Of a DNA stretch of 24,381 nt, positions 7,427 to 14,779 are shown piece by piece. Under the pieces are notes generated by a model that saw nothing but the letters and a program-made list of their open reading frames with translations, made no database searches and was not told where the DNA came from. Position 1 is the stretch's first letter. Each line of letters starts with the position of its first letter. The position numbers and the translations under genes were made by a program. Source of the DNA: Acinetobacter lwoffii (GTDB taxonomy: Bacteria; Pseudomonadota; Gammaproteobacteria; Pseudomonadales; Moraxellaceae); the NCBI RefSeq assembly GCF_002321025.1, contig NZ_DCLL01000046.1:1-24381 (forward strand), read 5' to 3'.

Positions 7427-8266
7427 ATGCACGAGGAATCAGGCCCGTCGTGGGGTATGCGCGGCTTACGCAAATGGCTGGGAACTGCACCCGAAACTCG
7501 CGACGAACTGCTAAAATTAGTACAAGATTCACGTCGATTTTTAGAACCCGATACTGTTGCCATGCTTGAGGGCGTTCTTGACCTCCCGGCAACCAAAATT
7601 CGTGAAGTCATGACGCCTCGCACGTCCATGATCAGCTTGCAGGAAGATGACCAGCTGCTGGATATCCTGCATGTACTGGTCGAGTCTGCGCATTCACGTT
7701 TTCCGGTATTTTCATCCGATCAGACCGATAATGTAGTCGGTATTCTATTGGCCAAGGATTTATTGCCTTTTCTGACTGAACCGACGGCCAAGGTCGATAT
7801 TCGCGCGCTCATGCGTCAACCTTTGTTTGTTCCGGAAAGTGCCCGCTCCGATCAGGTGCTGCGCATGTTAAAGAATACCCAGACGCATATTGCGGTGGTG
7901 ATTGATGAATACGGTACGACTTCGGGTCTGGTGACACTGGAAGATATTTTGGAAGAAATTGTCGGTGAAATTGAAGATGAACATGACAATGCTGACGAAG
8001 AAGCATACTACATTGTTCCGGATAACGACCCGACTACCGCCAATACCTGGGTAGTCCAAGCCCTGACTCCGATTGAGTATTTCAATAATATGCTGGATGC
8101 GACTTTCCCTGATGATGAAGTGGAAACCATGGGCGGCTTGTTATTACAGGAAATTGGTCTGGTGAGTGACCTTGAAGGTCAAACCATTGAACTGGAAAAC
8201 TGGCAATTTACCATTCTTGAGGCGGATTCACGCTCTATTCATCTAATTCGAGCCGTGCGCCAATGA
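7427..8266 (+). CDS. corC: CorC/YbeX-type CBS-domain protein
   Basis: This 279-residue cytosolic protein has an N-terminal helix, a tandem CBS pair (about residues 60-180: IREVMTPRTSMISL, SRFPVFS, VGILLAKDLLPFL, VVIDEYGTTSGLVTLEDILEEIVGEIEDE) and a C-terminal CorC/HlyC transporter-associated domain (about 195-275). The family is tied to magnesium and cobalt efflux with CorA and, for YbeX, to ribosome maturation and heat tolerance. The start has AGGA six nt upstream. Its TGA overlaps the lnt ATG, so the two are translationally coupled, as in the E. coli ybeX-lnt arrangement. The upstream genes ybeZ and ybeY found in E. coli are absent here. The EEIVGEIEDEHDNADEE stretch is strongly acidic, as is usual for the family. 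Confidence 0.95.
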   Translation: MHEESGPSWGMRGLRKWLGTAPETRDELLKLVQDSRRFLEPDTVAMLEGVLDLPATKIREVMTPRTSMISLQEDDQLLDILHVLVESAHSRFPVFSSDQTDNVVGILLAKDLLPFLTEPTAKVDIRALMRQPLFVPESARSDQVLRMLKNTQTHIAVVIDEYGTTSGLVTLEDILEEIVGEIEDEHDNADEEAYYIVPDNDPTTANTWVVQALTPIEYFNNMLDATFPDDEVETMGGLLLQEIGLVSDLEGQTIELENWQFTILEADSRSIHLIRAVRQ

Positions 8267-9822
8267 GAGCGTATTTCGATAAGCTGTTGAGTTCGTCTCA
8301 ACAGCAAAAACCTTTGCCGCTAATCTATCCTGTTTTAATTGCCTTATTTGCAGGTGCTATCTTTAGTTTGGCACTAGCCCCTTATCATTACTGGTGGCTG
8401 GCGATTCTGTCTCCAGCACTGCTCTATGCTTGCCTGCGCGGACGTAGCGCAAAACAGGCCTTTGGCATTGGCTGGGCTTATGGGATTGGCTTGTGGTTTG
8501 TCGGCGCATTCTGGCTGTATACCTCAATTCATGTCTATGGCGATACCAGTGCATTTCTCAGCGTCGTGATGATCCTGATCATGGCACTGGTGATGGGCCT
8601 GTTTAGTGCCGTTCAAACGTTTGTCTATCGCTGCTTTTTCCCGGAAACCCCTTTAACCTTTGCCCCGCTCTGGGTGCTGTTTGAATGGTCCAAGACTTGG
8701 GTCTTTACCGGTTTCCCGTGGCTATTTGCTGGCTATGCCTTTACCGAACGCTACTTGGATGCTTATGCGCCTTTATTCGGGGTGTTCGGGGTGTCTTTCG
8801 TGGTGATCATTCTGGCCTGTGCGCTGGTTGAGATCCTGAATAGACGCCTGTTCTGGGCTATTCCTTCGGCAGTTTTATTACTCGGTGCCTGGGGCGCAGC
8901 ACAGCTGACGTTTGTTGAGCAAAAAAATCAAAAGCCTTTAACGGTTTCCCTGATTCAGGGCAATATTCCGCAAGACTTGAAATGGCTAACTGAATATCAG
9001 GTGAAGACCTTATTGATTTATGCCAATTTGAGTAAAACCGAATGGGGCCGTGATCTGATCGTCTGGCCGGAATCTTCGATTCCCATGTTCCAGACTGATA
9101 TTGAAGCCTTTCTGGAGGCCATGAAAGTACAAGCTGAAAAATCCGGAACTGCCTGGGTAACCGGCATTCCGTATTGGGATTTAGCAGAATCACAGGCTGC
9201 GGGCTATCCAAAATATTACAACAGCATTATGGCCAGCGGCGATGATTCTGATGGGCTATACAAGAAGCAACGACTGGTTCCTTTTGGTGAATATATCCCC
9301 TTATCCGGCTGGTTGAGCTGGGTATTGCCAGGTCTGCAAAATGATCCTTCCATGAGTGGTTTTACCCGTGGTGCAGATCATCAACAACCATTGAATGTGA
9401 AAAATCATCCATTGGGTTCTGCAATTTGCTATGAAGTGGCCTATCCGAATTTGACCCGCCGTAATGCCAGTCAAAGTGATTTTCTGGTGACCGTTTCTAA
9501 TGATGCCTGGTTTACTGGCACGGCAGGACCATTACAGCATCTGCAAATGGTGCAAATGCGTGCCAAAGAAAATGGCCGGTGGTTTATTCGGGCGACCAAT
9601 ACCGGTGTGACCGCCTTTATTGACCATAATGGTCATATTGTGAAAAAAGCACCGATGGATCAGGAAGCCGTATTACGTGGCGAACTTCCAGCCATGCAGG
9701 GCGAAACGCTGTATATGAAACTCAGCGATTGGCCAGTGATGATCTTCTCAGTTCTGCTTTTGCTTATGGGATGGCGCTTTCGCCCACGTAAAGTGGATGT
9801 CAGCTTTAAGTCACGAAGATAA
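8263..9822 (+). CDS. lnt: Apolipoprotein N-acyltransferase
   Basis: Lnt N-acylates the lipid-modified cysteine of apolipoproteins on the periplasmic face of the inner membrane, the last step of lipoprotein maturation. The 519-residue protein starts with several hydrophobic helices (roughly residues 20-215), followed by a nitrilase-like domain (about 225-480) and a final membrane helix near 490-507. The catalytic triad is visible: E270 in VWPESSIP, K335 in YKKQRLVPFGEYIP and C389 in AICYEV. The start overlaps the end of corC by four bases (ATGA), so translation is coupled. Length is normal for the family (E. coli 512 aa). Confidence 0.97.
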   Translation: MRAYFDKLLSSSQQQKPLPLIYPVLIALFAGAIFSLALAPYHYWWLAILSPALLYACLRGRSAKQAFGIGWAYGIGLWFVGAFWLYTSIHVYGDTSAFLSVVMILIMALVMGLFSAVQTFVYRCFFPETPLTFAPLWVLFEWSKTWVFTGFPWLFAGYAFTERYLDAYAPLFGVFGVSFVVIILACALVEILNRRLFWAIPSAVLLLGAWGAAQLTFVEQKNQKPLTVSLIQGNIPQDLKWLTEYQVKTLLIYANLSKTEWGRDLIVWPESSIPMFQTDIEAFLEAMKVQAEKSGTAWVTGIPYWDLAESQAAGYPKYYNSIMASGDDSDGLYKKQRLVPFGEYIPLSGWLSWVLPGLQNDPSMSGFTRGADHQQPLNVKNHPLGSAICYEVAYPNLTRRNASQSDFLVTVSNDAWFTGTAGPLQHLQMVQMRAKENGRWFIRATNTGVTAFIDHNGHIVKKAPMDQEAVLRGELPAMQGETLYMKLSDWPVMIFSVLLLLMGWRFRPRKVDVSFKSRR

Positions 9823-9830
9823 TTTCTTCA

Positions 9831-9940
9831 AGTCCCCCTTTTACAAAGGTGAGCCATATATGGCGCAAGAGGAGGATTCCTGAATATAGCATTTTATCAA
9901 TCCCTCCTAAGCTTCCTTTATGAAAACGAGGAACACTCAA
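9831..9940. repeat. Palindrome-dense intergenic element after lnt
   Basis: Within about 110 bp there are several inverted repeats. A near-hairpin joins CCCCCTTTT with AAAGG around 9835-9850. GCCATATATGGC (9853-9864) is a perfect 12-bp palindrome. AGGAGGATT (9870-9878) pairs with AATCCCTCCT (9899-9908) with one bulge. A CTTCCTTT...GAGGAA pairing follows at about 9911-9932. CCCCCTTTT/AATCCCTCC-type blocks resemble short intergenic repeats (REP or MITE-like) that recur in Acinetobacter genomes. No coding frame is evident. Copy number elsewhere cannot be tested from this window. Confidence 0.45.
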
Positions 9941-9946
9941 GGCAAT

Positions 9947-9978
9947 AAAAAACCGAGGTCAATGCCCCGGTTTTTTTT
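9947..9978 (+). terminator. Terminator between lnt and the small membrane protein gene (bidirectional)
   Basis: AAAAAACCGAGG pairs with CCCCGGTTTTTT with a single A-C mismatch, followed by more T residues. It lies between two converging genes and can serve both. Confidence 0.75.
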
Positions 9979-9991
9979 ATCTCTTTAAAAC

Positions 9992-10327
9992 TTAAAACTG
10001 TATAGCCAGATAACACACCATACTGGCAAGAGACAACATCGGCACATGACGATACAGGTTAACCAATGTCTGCTCAAATGCTGAACCTTGTTCGGCTTGA
10101 ATGCGGATTACACTTGCATTTAATGCTGACCAGAAACACAGGGCCAATAAACTGCTCATCAAGCTGATAGCAAAAAAAGCCACCATAATCTGGCTGCTGC
10201 CTTCGGTGCTCTGCCATAAATGGACAATACCCTGACTGATCGGCAACATGCTTAAAACCAGAAGAACAGATTTCAGCATCGACCAATGAAATTGATTGAT
10301 TTCATCTCCCAGAATAAATGCTTTCAT
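9992..10327 (-). CDS. Small membrane protein of unknown function
   Basis: I do not recognise a family. The 111-residue product has three hydrophobic segments: about residues 17-38 (MLKSVLLVLSMLPISQGIVHLW), 46-70 (IMVAFFAISLMSSLLALCFW) and 92-110 (VPMLSLASMVCYLAIQF). A short soluble stretch of about 20 residues separates the second and third. The start at ATG 10327 (MKAFILGDE) has GGAG six nt upstream; an ATG ten codons earlier lacks such a site. It stands alone, facing the lnt terminator, with very AT-rich DNA upstream. It is downstream of gspG on the same strand but 284 bp away, with hairpins between, so membership of a gspFG transcript is doubtful. Confidence 0.7.
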   Translation of the reverse strand: MKAFILGDEINQFHWSMLKSVLLVLSMLPISQGIVHLWQSTEGSSQIMVAFFAISLMSSLLALCFWSALNASVIRIQAEQGSAFEQTLVNLYRHVPMLSLASMVCYLAIQF

Positions 10328-10531
10328 GTGCTTCTCCGTTGGCGAGTCAAGTGCCATTTAGATCATTATGAGCTTTTTTATATAAATAGAAAGTGTATAT
10401 TTATTCATATTTTACGAGAATTGTAATAGATAAATATGGGAATAATTCTTATTATAACTCGCATATCGTTTTTATTATTTCATTATTATAAATATCATTA
10501 ACTTACATTATATTTAATAATTAAGATTTAT

Positions 10532-10576
10532 TATCACTTCACTTCGTATTGAAATAGCTTATTCAGTGAAGTGATA
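10532..10576. repeat. 12-bp perfect inverted repeat downstream of gspG
   Basis: TATCACTTCACT (10532-10543) and AGTGAAGTGATA (10565-10576) are perfect inverse copies 21 nt apart. The structure lies in AT-rich DNA between gspG and the small membrane gene. It could be a terminator without U-run for gspG, an operator pair, or an mRNA stabiliser. Confidence 0.6.
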
Positions 10577-10589
10577 TATGCCATCTATC

Positions 10590-10609
10590 GAGAATTTATA
10601 ATGATTCTC
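10590..10609 (-). terminator. Short hairpin at the gspG stop (weak terminator candidate)
   Basis: GAGAAT (10590-10595) and ATTCTC (10604-10609) form a 6-bp stem with an 8-nt loop immediately after the gspG stop codon. No T-run follows, so termination would be weak. Confidence 0.3.
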
Positions 10610-10611
10610 AA

Positions 10612-11046
10612 TTAAGGCTGGTAATAAATATCAGCATCTGTTCCTTCACCACCCGATTGACCATCTGCACCAAATGAATACAGATCGAAGCTGCGACCAT
10701 CGGTGCCCGGAATCACATATTGCAGTTCATTATCCCAGCTGTCTTTTGGAAAACCGCCTTTGACATAACCGCCCGGCACCCAGTTTTTTGCAGTCGCTGG
10801 CTGATTCACCAGTGCATCCAGACCACCTTCCTGCATACTTGGATACTTGCCATTGTCCAGCTTGTATTGATCCAGTGAACCTGCAATACTTTGTAACTTG
10901 ATCACGGTGGTATCGACTTTGGCCTTTTCACCGCGTCCCATCACGTTCGGAACGATCAGCGCAGCAAGCACACCAAGAATAACAATCACCACCATGACTT
11001 CGATTAAGGTAAAGCCCGTCTGTTTATTTAATTGATTCCTTTTCAT
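10612..11046 (-). CDS. gspG: Type II secretion major pseudopilin
   Basis: GspG is the main subunit of the periplasmic pseudopilus that pushes substrates through the type II secretion channel. The 144-residue precursor has a short basic leader ending in Gly11, then FTLIEVMVVIVILGVLAALIVP with Glu at position +5, the prepilin-peptidase site and membrane helix. The C-terminal globular part contains the GspG hallmarks DNGKYPSMQEGGLDAL, the PKDSWDNEL loop and YSFGADGQSGGEGTDADI, which carries the calcium-binding aspartates. The start at 11046 has a GAGAGA site. It follows gspF after 79 bp on the same strand. Other gsp genes are absent, in line with the scattered T2SS genes of Acinetobacter. Confidence 0.97.
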   Translation of the reverse strand: MKRNQLNKQTGFTLIEVMVVIVILGVLAALIVPNVMGRGEKAKVDTTVIKLQSIAGSLDQYKLDNGKYPSMQEGGLDALVNQPATAKNWVPGGYVKGGFPKDSWDNELQYVIPGTDGRSFDLYSFGADGQSGGEGTDADIYYQP

Positions 11047-11125
11047 TCAATCTCTCTCACTTATTTGCATCATTCAGAATTTCCACTTGAATCTTGATCA
11101 AAGCAAAATTCTAACTGGCTTCTGT

Positions 11126-12331
11126 TTAAATCATATTATTCATATTTACAATTGGCAGCATCACTGCAATCACAATCACTAGAACAATACTGGCCATCAA
11201 CACCAGCATTAAAGGTTCCAGCAAGGCCAGTAAAGTTGAAATCAGGGTGGTCACTTCGCGATCCTGCATCTGTGAAGCACGTTCCAGCATGCGGTCCAGT
11301 TCACCGGAGGCTTCACCACTTTTGATCATTTGTACCATCATCGGCGGGAAATAACCACTGCGTTCCAGTTGGGTTGCCAGGTTGCCACCTTCAGTAACTT
11401 TTTCCGCTGCCAAATTGACAGAATCCCGGATCACCCAGTTATTGCTGACCGCAGCACCAATGCGCAGCGCATCGACCAGCGGCACGCCAGACTGGGTCAA
11501 AATAGATAAAGTACTGGCAAAACGTGCGGCATTAATCCCGCGTGACAATTTGCCGAATAAAGGTAATTTTAAGGTCAGACGGTCAAAGGCATAATGCCCG
11601 GCGGTGGTTCTTAAAAATCGGATTAATAAGAAAATCCCTAAAGCAACACCGATCAATAAAAATGGCCAGGCAATGCGGATAAAATCGCTGGCTTTCATCA
11701 AGGCCACGGTAATCCAGGGCAAGGCATCTTTGCTTTGATCAAAAGTCTTGACGATATCCGGCACCACATAGGTCATCAGTCCCATTACGATTGAAAAGGA
11801 CATCAGCATCAGAATAATCGGATAGACCATTGCACCCTGGATTTTTTTCTGCATGGCAAACCGATTTTCGGTATAGTCTGCCAGTTGGTCCAGAATCAGG
11901 TCCAGATGTCCGGAACGTTCACCGGCGGCAATTGTGGCAATATACAGTTCAGGAAAACGTCCGGATTGTTGCAAGCCCTGCGCGAGACTATGCCCTTCCA
12001 GCACTTTGGAGCGCACTGACATCAGCAGGTTTTGTACATGGACTTTTTCACTTTGCTTGCCGACGGCGCGAATCGCTTCTTCCAGTGGAATTGCGGCGGC
12101 GACCAGCACGGATAATTGACGGGTCATCAGAGCCAGATCATAGGCGGTGATGCTTTTTTCAAACCATTTTCGACGATGCTGTTGGTCTTTTTTTTCAACA
12201 GGATCAACAGAGACAGGAATAAGTGCTTTATCCCGTAATTGTTGCCGGATCTGACGTGCAGAATCCCCCTCCAGCACGCCTTTTTGCTGCTTTCCTGAAG
12301 CATCAAGCGCAATAAACTGATATGCAGGCAT
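11126..12331 (-). CDS. gspF: Type II secretion inner-membrane platform protein
   Basis: GspF is the polytopic inner-membrane platform protein that couples the GspE ATPase to pseudopilus assembly. The 401-residue length is typical. The start MPAYQFIALDASGKQQKGVLEGDSARQIRQQLR is the usual N-terminal region. Two T2SSF domains follow: about 70-190 (ALMTRQLSVLVAAAIPLEEA, AGERSGHLD) and about 270-395 (FASTLSILTQSGVPLVDAL, KSGEASGELDRMLERAS). Predicted membrane helices lie near 170-190, 220-240 and 370-395. The start at 12331 has a weak GAG site. It is divergent from priA and leads into gspG; gspE is not adjacent. Confidence 0.97.
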   Translation of the reverse strand: MPAYQFIALDASGKQQKGVLEGDSARQIRQQLRDKALIPVSVDPVEKKDQQHRRKWFEKSITAYDLALMTRQLSVLVAAAIPLEEAIRAVGKQSEKVHVQNLLMSVRSKVLEGHSLAQGLQQSGRFPELYIATIAAGERSGHLDLILDQLADYTENRFAMQKKIQGAMVYPIILMLMSFSIVMGLMTYVVPDIVKTFDQSKDALPWITVALMKASDFIRIAWPFLLIGVALGIFLLIRFLRTTAGHYAFDRLTLKLPLFGKLSRGINAARFASTLSILTQSGVPLVDALRIGAAVSNNWVIRDSVNLAAEKVTEGGNLATQLERSGYFPPMMVQMIKSGEASGELDRMLERASQMQDREVTTLISTLLALLEPLMLVLMASIVLVIVIAVMLPIVNMNNMI

Positions 12332-12401
12332 TGTAATGCTCTAATTTTCCAAAATTTTGCTCAACGCTGTTGCGTCAGACCACCGAAATCATTCATATTC
12401 T

Positions 12402-12431
12402 TTGATATAAATTATCTGCTCACTCTAACAT
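12402..12431 (+). promoter_or_regulatory. Weak promoter candidate for priA
   Basis: TTGATA (12402-12407) and TAACAT (12426-12431) are 18 bp apart in the AT-rich gspF/priA divergent region. The -10 match is only 4 of 6. Confidence 0.3.
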
Positions 12432-12481
12432 AATCGAACTTTAAGCACGACGAAATTTCTTCAGGATCTCCACCCCAAGAT

Positions 12482-14704
12482 ATGCAAAATTCTCACACCG
12501 ATTCCAGTCCACTTCATCGCGTACGTGTTGCTGTACCTGTACATGTATTTGATTGTTTTGATTACACAATGAATGCAGAACAATTTGAACAGGCGCAGAT
12601 TGGCGCACGTGTACTGGTATCGTTTGGTCGGCAGAATCTGGTCGGGGTGATTATCGAAAAACTGTCCGCAGACACTCCTCTCGACCCGCGCTTTAAACTT
12701 AAGGCTGTGACCGACCTGCTCGATGAACGTGCCATTATAGATAGTAATGTTTTAAGTTTGTTGACATGGTCAGCACAGTATTATCAGTTTCCGATCGGTG
12801 AAGTCGTCCACAGTGCCCTGCCAACCCTGCTGCGTCAGGGCAAGCCTTATAACCTGCTGGCTCGTACCTGGAAGCTCCTGGACACTAATGCCGAGGCCAA
12901 AGTACGCCGTTCAGACAAGCAGCAGGAAGCTTACCGGATTTTAAAACTGCATCCGGTCGGGACCACTGAAACTGTGCTCAACATGGCCGGGATTGAAACC
13001 GCGACCTTAAAAGCACTGGAGAAAAAAGAGATATGCGCCTGTGTGCTGGAGCCACAAAATTTCAGTCCGCAGCCGATGCAACTGGCACAGATGCCGCTAA
13101 CAGCCAATCCTGAACAAAAACATGCAGTCGAACAGGTATTAAAATATCGCAATCAATATCAGGCTTTTTTACTGGATGGTCTGACCGGCAGCGGTAAAAC
13201 TGAAGTGTATTTACAGATCATGGAGCAGGTACTGAAACAGGGCAAACAGGTGCTGGTGCTGGTGCCGGAAATCGGCCTGACGCCGCAAACCATCAGCCGT
13301 TTTCAGTCCCGTTTTCATTGCCATATTGCGTTGCTGCACTCCGGTTTGAATGATTCCAAACGGCTACAGGCCTGGCAGTCGGCAGAAACCGGCAAAGCCT
13401 CGATTGTGCTTGGTACACGTTCCGCCATTTATACGCCAATGCCGAATCTGGGCCTGATCATTCTGGATGAAGAACATGACCTGTCCTTTAAACAGCAGGA
13501 AGGCTTCCGCTATCATGCCCGAGATGTCGCCCTGTACCGCGGCCATTTACAGCAATGTCCAGTACTGCTGGGATCAGCGACGCCAAGCATTGACAGTTAT
13601 GCACTGGTTGAACATGGCAAGATGCAGGTGCTGGAGCTGAATCAACGTGCCGGCACGGCCTTGATGCCCAAAATCCATATTCTGGATTTAAAAGTTGCGC
13701 AAAAAAAGCATGGGATTAGCCTTCAACTGATTCAGGACATCAAAAAGCGCCTGGAGAAAAAAGAACAGGTGCTGATTTTTTTAAACCGCCGTGGCTATGC
13801 TCCCGTCCTGCTGTGTGGCAGCTGTGGTTGGCAGGCGCAATGTCCGCACTGTGATGCCAACTTCACTGTACACCGTCAGCCTTATCAGCATCTGCATTGC
13901 CATCACTGCGGCACTATTCACCGCATGCCAGAAAACTGCCCGCAATGTCAGCATCAGGAACTGGTTACGCTGGGCATGGGCACCGGCAAAGTCGAAGAGC
14001 ATCTGAATGAACTCTTTCCGGATTTTGAGGTGATTCGGGTCGATCGCGATTCCACCAGTCGGGTCGGGAGCTGGCAGAAAATCTATGACAAGATTCAGAA
14101 AAGCGAACCGGCGATTCTACTCGGCACCCAGATGCTGGCCAAGGGACACCATTTTCCCTATGTCACGCTGGTGGCGATTCTGGATATTGATTCCGGTCTG
14201 CTCAGTGTGGATTTCCGTGCTACTGAACGGACTGCACAGCTGATCGTACAGGTCGCAGGCCGGGCCGGACGCGGGGAACATAAGGGTGATGTCTATCTAC
14301 AAACGCTCAGGCCTGATCATGCCTTGCTGAATACCTTGGTCAATGAAAATTATCGCGTATTTGCCCAACAGACCTTAAAAGAACGGCAGATGGCCAGAAT
14401 GCCGCCCTACCGTTATGCCATCCTGATTCGCTGTGAATCCAAGGATCAGTCACAAAATACCGAATTCTTACAGAAACATGCAGCACTCCTCAGGCAATAT
14501 CCTGATCTGGCGCTGGACATCTGGGGACCAATTCCTGCGCCAATGGAACGCAAGGCCGGACGCTATCAGTCGCATATGGTGCTATTGTCAGCGGATCGTC
14601 CACGTTTGCATTACTATGTGCGCAGCTGGTGGCAGAACATGCTGCAGGACAAACCTTCCAGCATGAAGCTCACGCTGGACATCGACCCTCAGGAACTGAG
14701 CTAA
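12482..14704 (+). CDS. priA: Primosomal protein N' (replication restart helicase)
   Basis: PriA recognises stalled forks and D-loops and reloads the replicative helicase. The 740-residue protein has the N-terminal DNA-binding domain (about residues 10-110), then a superfamily 2 helicase core with Walker A GLTGSGKT (233-240), DEEH (329-332) and GRAGR motif VI (about 593-597). A zinc-binding insertion (from C445: CGSCGW, CPHC, CHHC, CPQC, ending near residue 486) has the four Cys pairs expected. Length matches the family (E. coli 732 aa). The ATG at 12482 has no clear Shine-Dalgarno sequence. The next in-frame ATG would remove part of the N-terminal domain. It heads a rightward run with the Kef-type antiporter 75 bp downstream. 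Confidence 0.97.
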   Translation: MQNSHTDSSPLHRVRVAVPVHVFDCFDYTMNAEQFEQAQIGARVLVSFGRQNLVGVIIEKLSADTPLDPRFKLKAVTDLLDERAIIDSNVLSLLTWSAQYYQFPIGEVVHSALPTLLRQGKPYNLLARTWKLLDTNAEAKVRRSDKQQEAYRILKLHPVGTTETVLNMAGIETATLKALEKKEICACVLEPQNFSPQPMQLAQMPLTANPEQKHAVEQVLKYRNQYQAFLLDGLTGSGKTEVYLQIMEQVLKQGKQVLVLVPEIGLTPQTISRFQSRFHCHIALLHSGLNDSKRLQAWQSAETGKASIVLGTRSAIYTPMPNLGLIILDEEHDLSFKQQEGFRYHARDVALYRGHLQQCPVLLGSATPSIDSYALVEHGKMQVLELNQRAGTALMPKIHILDLKVAQKKHGISLQLIQDIKKRLEKKEQVLIFLNRRGYAPVLLCGSCGWQAQCPHCDANFTVHRQPYQHLHCHHCGTIHRMPENCPQCQHQELVTLGMGTGKVEEHLNELFPDFEVIRVDRDSTSRVGSWQKIYDKIQKSEPAILLGTQMLAKGHHFPYVTLVAILDIDSGLLSVDFRATERTAQLIVQVAGRAGRGEHKGDVYLQTLRPDHALLNTLVNENYRVFAQQTLKERQMARMPPYRYAILIRCESKDQSQNTEFLQKHAALLRQYPDLALDIWGPIPAPMERKAGRYQSHMVLLSADRPRLHYYVRSWWQNMLQDKPSSMKLTLDIDPQELS

Positions 14705-14779
14705 AAGATATTGCGCCTGAGGATCGGTCTGGAATACAAGACTCCCAGTCTGGATCAAGAATAAATTTAGGGCAGGAAA

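Noticed and set aside
10590..10611. Fur-box-like sequence (AATGATTCTCA)
   Set aside because: It lies directly after the gspG stop, far from any start codon, and fits only part of the consensus; a small hairpin explains it as well.
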